A stretch of DNA of 64,000 bases from Excoecaria cochinchinensis. Its lineage: Eukaryota > Streptophyta > Magnoliopsida > Malpighiales > Euphorbiaceae. The notes beneath the pieces are model-generated. The model saw only the letters and a list, made by a program, of their open reading frames with translations, was not told the origin of the DNA and made no database searches. Each line of letters begins with the position of its first letter. Within the stretch, counting starts at the first letter, position 1. Positions 30,905-41,941 of the stretch are shown piece after piece. The stretch is from assembly GCA_947683425.1 (NCBI GenBank), contig CANTUQ010000119.1, positions 8,163,501 to 8,227,500 on the forward strand, in the 5' to 3' direction. The translations under genes and the position numbers were made by a program.

Positions 30905-32961
30905 TGTGACGCGCGCAGGATCCCCGCGGCCACCCATGGGACCGCCCGCTCGAGGGCGATCAGGGCATTTGTGGGTCCGTTGACAGCTTGCAATAAATCG
31001 CAAGTGCGCTATGTTGGGCAACAAGGAGGTTTCATGGAGTCGCCACCCAATAGAACATTGGGAAAGTTACTCTCGCCTCGGAGAGCCTAAGACTGCGCTT
31101 TGTATCCATTTTGGGCCAGCCAGAGGGGTCTTGGAAGGTAAACCTCTCGCCCTAAGGAGCCTAGGATTAGCGCTAAAGTCTCGTGGCACAAAAAGGTGTC
31201 TTAGAGGGTAGACCTCTAGCCTTTTTGAGCCCAAAGGCCAGAGCTGGGTCCGGGATTTCTCATCTATTTCTACCTCGATTATTTTATGATCAAATTTTAA
31301 TTATCATTAATTCGCTCTCTCTCCACACAATGCAATTAATCGAAGGCGCATTCAATCACATTTGGAAAGCCATAAATGGGCAAGTAAATATCAAAAGCAA
31401 TAGATTACAATAATACAAGGAGCAGAATACAACTCCTTTTTGTAAATGTGCGAGGCATACACGAATCGGGGCATTGCTTATTTTGAGGACTTTGGTCCTC
31501 GCATGCATCATTATTAAAATTGGATGTTTTTATTTGTGATGATTTTATCGGATAAAAATAGGGCATTGGCCCCTTTTGCATTTATACAAACCTCGTTTTT
31601 ATTTGAGTATAAAACATTGATCCTTTTTTACACTTAACGAGATATGAAAAGAGTATATCCATATACATAAAATAGTCAATGAATAACAAATGAAGGAAAT
31701 AATCAAGAAGGTTAGTAAACTAAACCGGACGAAATCCTCTGAATATGGCAGATAACCCCTCAAGCTCAGGATGGTTCCGGGAAATCAACACATTGCTCAC
31801 AGAAAGTTAAAAGATGTCAATATAAAAAGAATCAACATAAATTAAGTCAAAGGGACTTGAAAGAGATAAAAATTTGAAGATGTGGCGACAGAACCCAGTG
31901 ACGGCCTTTCTTAGGTGACCGACGGGCGTCACTCAAATTGATCGACATGTCCATCGCTCACTCAAGTGGAAGAGCGTCTGTGAGTGGGGTGACCGACGGG
32001 CGTCGGTACAGTAGAAGACCCGTCGGTCACCACTATCTCCGAAAAAATAGTAAAAAGGACTCTTTTTGAAAAGTCAAAAAAGGGGGTTTTTAACACAAGA
32101 TGAGATAAAAGGAGTCACAATAAAGAGAAATAATGACAAAATTGAAAGAATCAACAAAATAAAGAATAAATATGAAATGATATGGAGAAGGAATCCGGAA
32201 TATTTACCCTCAGATAATTTCTTTGGGTGAGATTCTTGTGTTGATTAGAGCCCCGCGCGTTCCACTAGAAGCAAATATGAAGGATTAAAGGAAGGAAAAA
32301 TGGACTATTTCCTCTTTTACCCATCAAAAGATTGACTTTGGAATCAAAATCTAAAGAAAACTAATTGTTTTTAGTTCCTTTTGATTGATTTAATCCTCCT
32401 TTAAAAGAGATTTCTTTATGAAATGTGTTTGCTGGAAGAGAGAGAAAATATGCTTGAATTTTGGCAAAGTTTCCCCTCTTGAAAATTTTTGGAACCCTTT
32501 TCTAGTGGAAATCCGGAGCTTTTATAAGCCAGTCACGACCGACGGGTGTCAGCGTATGGAGGCGGGCGTCAGAAGAATCCTTCTGACACAAGGATTCATC
32601 CGACGGCCCTGCCACATCCACCGACGGGCGTCGGAAAGGTTGCGTGCTCCGGGAAACCAGGCAGCGCTCTAACAGGGTCGGTGATTTTCTGACGGGCGTC
32701 GGAAAATACCACAGGCTATCTATGACCCTAAGTGACGGGCTGACCTCACAGACGGGCTGGCCGTCTGTGGAGGAAAAACATACCTTTTTGACTCGAAAAT
32801 CCCCTATTTTCTCCCCCTCTGCCTACGAAAGGTAAAAAGACTCACTCCTCGTGGAACGCGGGACTAAAACCCCCAAATCCAAACCATTTATACAGGCTCG
32901 GATACTGATTTCATCATAGGGTAACCTCTGATCCGGACCGCTCCGGGACACTGTGCTTACA
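30905..32961 (-). repeat. 5' LTR of the Tat element
   Basis: 2057 bp, TGTAAGCACAGTG... to ...CTGCGCGCGTCACA. Same architecture as the 3' LTR: loop-conserved hairpins near 31485 and 31560, ACCGACGGGCGTCGGT-type palindromes at about 31915-32035 and 32535-32770. Differences between the two LTRs are scattered single changes and a few short indels. Confidence 0.93.
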
Positions 32962-33040
32962 ACCATGCAATAGTGAGAAACCATGCAAAGTGGAACAAAA
33001 GAATCACATTCAAAAAATAGGGCAGGCAGGAAGGGTCTCT

Positions 33041-33367
33041 GTCGCGATCGCGATGGTGTCGCGCTCGTGACAGAGCACGGGGTACCTCCTCGCGAGCTCG
33101 TGCCTGAAGGCATGCTCGCTATGAAGCATGCTAGGCAGATTCACATAAAACCAAGCTCTGTCACGCTCGCGACAACGTCTTGATCACGACAGAGACCAGC
33201 TCCTTCCTCCTCTCGCGCACGCTTTGCAGCATGCTCGCACGGATGATTTGGCCACCGAGCTCTCTGTCGTGCTCGCGATAATGTCAAGATCGCGGCAGAG
33301 GGCTCTCTAAGAACAAGGAACCATTTCGTATTCTGTCGCGCTCGCGACAGTGTCGCGATCGTGACAG
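33041..33367. repeat. Palindrome cluster, TCGCGA type (LTR K)
   Basis: Units GTCGCGATCGCGAT, TGTCGCGCTCGTGACAGA, TGTCGCGCTCGCGACAGT and similar, six to eight in 330 bp, about 1.2 kb from the LTR start. Same motif family as in LTRs A and D. Several units show one mutated arm. Confidence 0.85.
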
Positions 33368-33806
33368 AACCCAGAATTGCCCAGAATCTGCACCTCCAGC
33401 ACTTGTTCCCACACAAACCTTCAAATATTCATTCAATCATGCACAGACACTTACCTCATGCCTCTATTACAATGCCGCAACATTCTCAAAGCCACATAAA
33501 CACATTTTACACAATAATCAAACATCAATTCATCATGAATGCCAACAAAACTAACTCCAAGAATTCAGTTTACATAACATGTTTATGTTTTCCAAAAACA
33601 CATGCCATCCTCACTATATCACTAACATCTCACTCATATTCATTACACGATGCACACATGCATTCACGTATATCTCAACACTCAAGAACACTAATAACAT
33701 GCAACCACAAAATGCATTTGATCCAAGAAGAAAATAGTGGAAAACACTCCCAAACACATTCAATTAAAGCTCCTAAACCTAGAAATTGCAGCTTCAAACC
33801 GGCCCC

Positions 33807-33856
33807 TCACAAGCCTACTTTATCTTTCCCTTTCTTCTTCCTACAATCCTCCGATT
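33807..33856 (-). CDS. LTR mini-exon, basic C-terminal tail (copy K)
   Basis: Acceptor TACAAG (ends 33857), intron 33970-33857 (114 bp, donor GAAG|GTAAGT). Frame SEDCRKKKGKDKVGL then TGA. It shares the KGK(D/E)K core with the other copies. No ATG in frame upstream. Confidence 0.4.
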
Positions 33857-34580
33857 CTTGTACAAACCCAACCAAGAACATATAAATCAGACCCAAGCTC
33901 TACAATCAAAATCAGAAAAAGAAGGAGAAGGGGAAGAACCAAAACAACTTAAGAACTCCATAGCACTTACCTTCAAGACTCAGCTCCAAAAACTCAGAAA
34001 TCCCACTCAAAGCTCAAGGATGACATAAGAGAAAGGAGATGAGAGCAGAAAATAGAAGCAAGTGAGAGAGGGAGAATGGGGAAATGAAAAACAAGGGAGG
34101 AGGGGAATAGCTTCCACAGGAAGCTTCACTAAAATCTGCCCTCCCTTTCCTCTCTCCTCCTTTTCCATTCAATACTCACCTACCCATGTCCACTTGTCAC
34201 AATCCTAGATAATCAAACCATCCACTTTGACTTATCCACTCTTGGCACCATACACAAAACACACACAAGCATCTCTTACATAAATATCTCTAAGGCACCA
34301 AACTTAACTCACACCATATAATTTCTAATAAATCACTTTTTCATCCAAGGCACCATGCACACATAAACCACACAATAAAATCTCTTCACCCACTTACATC
34401 CTAACACCATTCACTACAAGCACACTTAATAATTCATCTTCTTCACTTAATTAATTAATTCTTAACATAGAAGTCCTTTAATATCCAAATTTTTCTTTTA
34501 CACAAATTACTGAAATACCCCTAATTTACCGACTTACTATGCAGATTCCAACCAGGCCCTTTCTGGATTGTTACATTATG

Positions 34581-36121
34581 ATCCAATAATGTATGATCAA
34601 TATCGCATATCATGTCATGTTCAATAATTAAAAGCACGTATACATTTAACTCCTTTATTAAACTTCTACGCCATAACATCATTTTCATAAAGTTTCAATT
34701 GGTAACATTCACATGCTCATTTCATAATGTTATATATGTGTTGGACAAGCTATAGGAACTTGCAATGAAGTTCGGGTGCATTTCGAGAACACAGTGGCAA
34801 TGAATTGATTGTGATCGTGAGGTTCAATTACATGCAATTCTGCCTTCTCTCGGCATTGGTCATGGTGGTAATGAATTGGTTGTGACTGTGACATACCAAA
34901 ATTAGCAAAATAGAAGCCAACACTCAAGATTGCTTCACTACTCTTTTTTGTTCAGCCTAAACTGACATCTAAATAACATTTTAAAGCAAAACTCTCTTCT
35001 TAAAAATTGTTTTCCAGGATGTTAAGTTTCAAATGGAATAAGTTTAAGGTCATTTGGACTTCTAATTCAACATATATGAATTAAACAATATAGACTATTC
35101 CAATGAACTCGCCAAGTTAGAGATACGTCTATTTGTGCAATTTTTAAGGGTCTTAGAGCTAGAATTAATTCATGGTCATTTCTGAGACTTTTATAGGTAT
35201 GGAAGTCATGGTTCAAATGGTACAACAATAACTTAATTTGGAGTTCTTAAACTTCACTTATGACCAATGCATCATACGGAAGGCTGATACAATATGAGCA
35301 GAGTTTTCCCCTACAACTTCATAGTTGATCAATTTGATTCATAGTTATCTCTATAACTCAATATGTTCATTTATTCAATTGAACACATCTCATAACATAT
35401 TTTACACACTTTAAGTACACAAACAATCAATTAACACACACAAGCAATTAGTTCCCAAACCTCTTGTAACTCTTCTTCACTTCACTATTCAAGTAGCTTT
35501 CTCTTTTCCTTTTGCTTTTCTACTTGGTTCTCCAACTTACAATTCGACATAACCACATACAATAATCAATTAGAACTATACTCATGAATTGAAATTCCAA
35601 ATCAAAAGAAGATGGAACAATACTTAGGCTTGCCTTTACGTGAACCTAACTTAGCTTCCAATTGAACCCACTCGAAATAAATTTTAACTAACTCTAAGAT
35701 GAAGAAATGATGAAGGAAGGAAAGAAAGAAGAAGTAACTGGCAGATTTCCTTATGGTATTGCCGGACAAAGAGCAATAAGAATGGCCAATTTTTGTCTTT
35801 CAAAAGTCTATATATTGCTTGAATTTGCTAGGTGACAATCCATAAGCTTTGCAACTAAAAGGTGGCATAAATCTAGCTTGACACATGGCTTCCACTAATC
35901 TTTAATTAGCACTAATTAATCCATCTTAGTTTAGTTAATCTCACTTAACACTAATAAAACAAAATTACTTTTTGGTCACTAAACTATTATAATTTCTTGC
36001 AATTAGGTCCCTAAATTCTCATTTTTTTTTCGATTTAGTCCGAACCGAAAACCCTAATTTGCACTCACTCACTTACGCTAATTACGCTCGATGCTACTAG
36101 GGTCAATTTTGGGCCATTACA
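34581..36121 (-). mobile_element. Older Tekay-type LTR, 5' part (LTR G)
   Basis: 5' terminus TGTAATGGCCCAAAATTGACCC reading back from 36121; the right flank TAATG is the expected duplication. It contains a degraded mini-exon (PSRKAKGKEKAT then TGA, about 35532-35489), pyrimidine-rich tracts and a decayed palindrome pair at 34785-34895 related to LTR F. Solo LTR K is inserted at its left edge. Confidence 0.65.
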
Positions 36122-36718
36122 TAATGCACATACTATTAAGAGTCCATTTTTTTTAATTTCAGCTCATTTCAATTGTAATCAAACCTCTTCGCCGATCAAC
36201 AGTCATCGAAGAAGCACCGTAACTGCCTAGACAGAGTCGAGTCACTAGGATCCTTTTAGAAGTGGTCATGTGCCACAAAGTAACTTGGTTTCACCGAAAT
36301 TGAAGTTGAAATGTTTTGGGTTGCCACTTTTTCGATCTAGTTATCATCGACGAGTGAGAAGGATTTAAAGTTACCAAAAGGATCACATGGCCATTAGGAG
36401 TTCACTCGAAGGTTCTTGTCTCAGTCTAACATTGGAGTGCGCCAAAAATAGAAGGTGAAGCTATTGATTTCAGAATAGAGAAAGAAATTATTATAACAAA
36501 GAACATGATAGAGGTGGTAGTAAGACTTGTGGTGGAGAAACGATGCTTGTGAGATCACTGGTGGAGATGGTCGATATTGGTGGGCGGTTTCTAGAATCTT
36601 GATGAAGACGGTGAGATCATTGAACTTCTGCTTTTTGTTCCCTTTTTCTTGCATTATCTCTTTCTTTCTTATTTCTATATTCTTCTTTCTTTTTTATTTA
36701 ATTATAAATTTTAAAATA

Positions 36719-36813
<95 letters not shown>

Positions 36814-38231
36814 TATTTATGTATTTATGTGCGATCATGATTTAATTTAGTTGAGATATTTTTAAAAGTGGTCACAAATATTTCTTTACATACAATTTTT
36901 ATTTATTTATTTATTTATTTATTAATGATCTCAGTTAATTCTTAGTCTCTAGTTCAGTTGCAATGGTAAGTCTCCATGGTTTAATTTTCCTTGTTTACTT
37001 TATTCTTCTTGATTTTATCGATAATCATAAATAATGTTGATTTGATTTAATCACTCGAGTTAATTTCCATTTATAAGTCAATTATTTAATCGTGGTTAAC
37101 TGCTGACTACTTAGGTCGACTATAACTTTTTATCAACTAAGATACCATTCATCATACATCTATTGCCCTAACTTTATTTCCAACTTAGAACCTCCGATTA
37201 GTATATTCATTTCTGTTAATAGAATCGAGTTTTGAGGCATTACACTTTTTCTACTCTTTTTCTCTTTTTGGAGTCTTTTTCCATATGGTTTTTGTATTTT
37301 ATTAGCACTAATTGATTCCTAGAACTTGCTTCTTTGGTTATCTGAAAGAATAACAACTCTTAGCCATGAAAGGTTTTTTTCCTAGTTCTGGTAAGGACAT
37401 ATTTATATAGGATCTTATTTGCTTTGCAGAATGAGTTTCCTTATTTAATTGATTGTTTTTCAACCAAAATGACATTGTCATGGTAGTGAGACTTTTTCTA
37501 GAATCGTTCTTTTTTTTAAATGAACTATTACTATTGAAGTTTTAATCATAATCAAATAGTGCTTAAGGCAATTCTTTTGATAGAACTCTCTGTGTCTCAA
37601 TTTCAAAACCTAAGGCTTTTCTTCTCATTTATTTTCCCTTTTTCTTTCTTTTTTTTTTTTACCTTTCCCTTTTTCTTCTTCTTCTTCTTCTTCTCCCATA
37701 TACTTGAAGTCATAGAGCTGTCTTCCTACTTAGACTTTGGACTTTTCTACTTAAGACAATTCTACGGGGTGTTTCACTATGATTCAAACCTATCTTCCTT
37801 GTCTTTTATATGCTTACTATCTATGATGCAGTCCACCATTCATAACTTGATGTTTTACATCTTTCAAGGATTTATAAATAAGGGTAATTGATTTTTCCCT
37901 CATTCAACTCAATGGTTATGTCCCTTTTTTAGAAGTTTTTAAATCCATCTTAGCTCAACATACATGTGAGTCAGGATGACATGTTCTATTGTAGAATTTG
38001 GGTGAATAATTTTAATTCATTTTTTTCATTCTCATAAATTCTATCTATATGAGTTATAATTTATGCAATTAAAATCTTATTTAGGTGTCAAGATTAAAAG
38101 GAGTGATGCTTGTTAAATTACTATCAAATTTATATCAATATTATAATTATACATGAAGCAATTAGATGAGACAATGCAAGATAAGCAAAACCATTCTTAT
38201 TATTAATTAAAGCAAAAAACATTATCTTAAA
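36122..38231. other. AT-rich region without recognised genes
   Basis: Two kb of low-complexity, T-rich DNA. At 37241-37244 GAGGCATTACA could be the 5' terminus of another minus-strand LTR (TGTAATGCCTC), which would make 36122-37244 a further LTR fragment; this is weak. Frames at 36527-36850 and 37559-37891 are translations of simple sequence. Bases 37245-38231 show nothing. Confidence 0.5.
36715..36809. repeat. (TA)n microsatellite
   Basis: About 90 bp of nearly pure TA dinucleotide. Confidence 0.98.
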
Positions 38232-38796
38232 TGTCACACCCCAAAATGGCCCTAGTCGGAATGTGCATGCTAAGTTGGGATTAGTGAGGATATTTTTGTA
38301 ATGTACGCATATGAGATTTGAGTAATTAAGAACCCGATTGAAGAATTAATTAAAGTTCAAGTGAGGAATTATTGTGTTAGTGAGTGAAGTGTAAGATTGC
38401 TAAGGATTTAAGTAGGATTTGCCAAGGACCAAAGAGTATTAAGACAAGATATTTTGATTTTAGCCTATGGGAGTTTGCCATGTGGACTTGTTAGGTATGT
38501 GCACTAAATGAGAAGAAAGAAAAGGGGAAAAGAAAAGAGAGAGAACGTAGGAAAGGGGTTGCTTCCCATTCCCCTCTCTTCTTCAGCTCTTCCTTCTCTT
38601 TTCTTCTCTATTTTCTGCCCTTCCTCCTTGTCATTCTTATGGTTGGTGATTATTGGTGCCTTGGTTGAGTTTTGGGTCAGCTTTGAAGAGGTATGTGTTT
38701 GGGTTTTGGGGTTTTCTGCGTTTGTGTTTCTTCTTCTGGTTTTGCTTGATTTAAGTTAGGATTTGGATTAAGAATTGTGGGTTTTGTTTGTGCAAG

Positions 38797-38849
38797 TGAT
38801 TGGTGATAAGAAGAAGCAAAGTAAAGGAAAAGAGAAGATTAAAGATTGA
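38797..38849 (+). CDS. LTR mini-exon, basic C-terminal tail (copy E)
   Basis: Acceptor TGCAAG, then IGDKKKQSKGKEKIKD and TGA. The exon 1 end GCTTTGAAGAG is identical in LTR b. In the frame that continues, a TGA lies in exon 1 two codons before the splice, so no start codon is visible. Confidence 0.45.
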
Positions 38850-39375
38850 AGCTTAAAGAGAGAAGCTGATTGTGCAATAAGAGGTTTAGGAGTTTGATTT
38901 CTACATTGGAGTTTTAATTTGTCTCTGCCCTAATTCTTCTTGGATCATGAATGTGTAATTGTGTGTGATTTATAGAAATTTGAGTGTTGATATGAGTTTA
39001 TGCATGATTTGTTTGGGAATAATTTGTGTATTTATGATTTTATATGTTAATAAAATCCTGGAAAATTACATGTTGTTTGAATGCTTAAAGGTGGTTGTGT
39101 GACTTGAGGTTGGGTTTGATGAGTTTAGAATTCGCTTTATGAGGCTAAGATTGTGATTTTGTGAGTTATGCTTAAGTAAGATTGTTAGATTATGTATGTT
39201 AAATCGATGGAATTAAGTTAATGATTGAAAGGTGAAATTGCATGTTGGTTGTGAATGGCAAGCAAAAAAGGTGAGTTTTTGGTTGATTAGCATGGTATAG
39301 ATGTGTAATTTTGGTGTTGTGTTGTTTGGGTTTCGAATTGGAGTGATTTTTTGCAATTTCTGGAATTTCCAGAAG

Positions 39376-39669
39376 TCACACGGCGGAAAGGAATTGGCTC
39401 ACCGCCGTGTGAATCGAGGAAATTCCTCAAAAAATGCAAGGCCGTGGTTTTACACGGTGGTAAGGATATACCAATACTGCCGTGTAAAACGTTACTGCCC
39501 AGGTATGTCTGTACTGGGAGTTTTACACGGCGGTAAGGGTTTCCCTTACAGCTGTGTAAATTGCCTCTGTCCAGCACCGTGTTGGACATGTTACACGGCT
39601 GTATGGGTTACGCCATACCCCGTGTAAGTGTCTTACACGGCGGTATGGATTTGTCATACCGCCGTGTAA
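39376..39669. repeat. Palindrome cluster, TACACGGCGGTA type (LTR E)
   Basis: About four paired units in which TTACACGGCGGTATG and its complement CATACCGCCGTGTAA flank a short loop, for example at 39628-39669. The motif family is shared with LTR J (61206) but unlike those of LTRs A, D, K, b and F. Confidence 0.9.
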
Positions 39670-40468
39670 AATGCTACTGTCCCCCAAATTTACAGATTTT
39701 TGATCCTCTTCTTTTTCACTCCTTCTTTACTTATGTTTGGTTTTAAATATTATTTAGTGTCATTTTACATATCTCGCACCATTTAATGGTATGTCTTGTT
39801 ATGCTAAATTTATGGAATGCTTTAATTGATTTTGGAAGAAGTTATTTATGCTTTAAGTTATGAACTAAGCATGTGTTGGTATTATGCTATGCCAAATTTA
39901 TTTCAATACTATGGTTGATGTCTGAATGCATTACTATGCTTTAGTAGTTGAACTTGATGTGTTATACTTAAATGTAATTTGGATTATGCATGGGTTATAT
40001 TTAGTTATCCTCATCTATCGCATGATTAGGATTTTGTATCGATAAGCACTGGCATGATAGTGTTTTTAAACTTGACTCTGATATGCTTAGTAATGGGACC
40101 TTTGTTAGACCATTGTTTTGTTTAAAAGGTATGATTTGGCTTATCTATGTTAATTATTGTGGTTCGTATCGTGTGATGCATATTGAATACAAGTGGGTTG
40201 AATGCCATGTTCATGGTTACTATTTTTTATGAGCTTATTATATTAAAATGTGATAGGTGTTATGCATACATTTACTCATGAACTTCCTCTCAAAATAATA
40301 TGCTATGTTTAAGTGTAAATTGTATCATTGCATGTTTAAGATTATGTATTGTTAATAGTTGGCAGAATATTGTCTTATGTTTGACTCTAGTATGTTTTAG
40401 AATTCTGAATAGTGTTAAAGTGTATTGATCGAATTATATTGTATGTTTCATCATACGATTTGTGCGGG

Positions 40469-41901
40469 TGTGACGCGCGCCGAACCCGATACAACCCAGC
40501 AAGGGCCCTCGCTTTGAATCCGCTTTAGGATTCGAGGTATGAAGGTTCGCGTCTTTTGATCATGGGCGCCATGAGACATCATCGGTTTATCCCTCCCAAT
40601 AGAACATTGGGAAGAATAACCTAGCCTATTGACGCCTAAAGGCACCTTTGAGGTATTTGGAGTCGCCACCCAATTTGGGAAAAGGTTTCTCACCTCTATT
40701 GGTCTAAACCAGAGATATGGTGTCCGGAACTTCCCTCTTATTTATGCTTTGGTTAATTATAAATGGGTTTTTTAAATTCTTAAAATTATATCTCTCATCT
40801 CATACGAGCGATGCATTAAAATAAAAGCGCATTTAAAGCACGTAAAGAAAGTAAATAAAAGCGATAAAGCAATAGATAGAGAAAGCGATAAATGAAAGCG
40901 GTAAACACGCAAGCACGCAATTACAAGAGAAATAGGGGTAGAATACAACCCCAATAAAAGGAGATTAAAGATGTAAGTGGGACGGAATACAATCCCCAAA
41001 AGGTAAATAAAGTTGCCCCAAAAATTAATTACAAGGGCCCGCATAGAAAAGAACTTGAATTTAAAACACTCACCCAAGATTAAAATAAAAGAGCATACAT
41101 AAATCGGGGCATTATTTAAGGAACATTGGTTCCTTCGCACTTGTTCGAAATTTAGGAACATTGGTTCCTTCGTATTAATTTGAAGAGGGTTCGAAGAGTC
41201 ATTTTGATTGTCTGGATGAAAACCGGGATGAGTGATCCCATTTTATTGAAAATTGACTCTTCATTTTAGTTGTGATGTTTTTATGGTTGGGCTAAAATAA
41301 GGGACATTGGTCCGAATTTATTAATAAAAATCCCGATTTAATAGTAAAAGCATTTTTGTGATTTTTTATCGCACGCATACAAAAATAAAACAAGTACTTA
41401 CGAGTAAACACGTAACACATAAAGAGAAGGAATTAAGAAAGATCTCACCGAGCAAGGCGATATTCCACGTGTCGCGACCCATTCGGGGAGCCGTGAGAAC
41501 GCTTACACTACCCGACCCAAATTAAACTCATACAAAGATAATATCGAAAATTATATTAGTAAATACTCTAAAAATTAATCAAACAAAAGCGAGGTAATAA
41601 CAATAATAAAATTATGGCGATGGTAGCAACAATAAAATAACAATAATAATGATAAAAATAATAATAATAGTAATAATAGTAATGGACAATGATAATAAAT
41701 AATAGTGAATATAATATAAATAAATATGATAGTGATAATGATAAATATAATGATAATCATAATCATAATAACAATAACAATAACAATGTAACAATAAATA
41801 AGATGATTAATAAATATAATAGTCACAATAAAACCATATGATAACAATAATAATAAAATAATACGGAATATTAAATGATAATAATGCTAACTAATTAATT
41901 A

Positions 41902-41941
<40 letters not shown>

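Larger units (their letters stand above)
14262..32961 (-). mobile_element. Tat-lineage Ty3/gypsy element, 18.7 kb
   Basis: Reads right to left: 5' LTR (30905-32961), primer site (30885-30904), leader, gag, protease, linker with G-patch-like motif, RT, first RNase H, second RNase H, integrase, two extra ORFs, 3' UTR with tandem repeats, polypurine tract and 3' LTR (14262-16312). Exact target duplication ACCAT (14257-14261, 32962-32966). Dual RNase H and extra ORFs downstream of integrase are known for Tat-lineage (Ogre/Retand) elements. It is itself split in RT by solo LTR D. LTR divergence looks low by eye, so it is moderately young. Confidence 0.95.
13351..34575 (-). mobile_element. Solo LTR K (Tekay-type), split by the 18.7-kb Tat element
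   Basis: TGTAACACCCCC at 13351 is the 3' terminus and TGTAACAATCC (reading back from 34575) the 5' terminus. The flanks carry an exact 5-bp duplication TTATG (13346-13350 and 34576-34580). Removing the Tat insertion (14262-32961 plus one ACCAT) leaves a solo LTR of about 2.52 kb. It keeps the AAGCGATAACGCTT hairpin (about 13692), the hairpin domain (13896-14133), the palindrome cluster (33041-33367), the mini-exon (33856-33807) and its 114-bp intron. No internal coding region of its own is present. Confidence 0.92.

Noticed and set aside
33361..33885. 174-codon His/Thr-rich plus-strand frame
   Set aside because: Lies antisense across an LTR (K) with no counterpart in related LTRs; chance open frame in pyrimidine/adenine-rich DNA.
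36527..36850. 107-codon frame ending in Tyr-Ile repeats
   Set aside because: Driven by the (TA)n tract; no homology seen.
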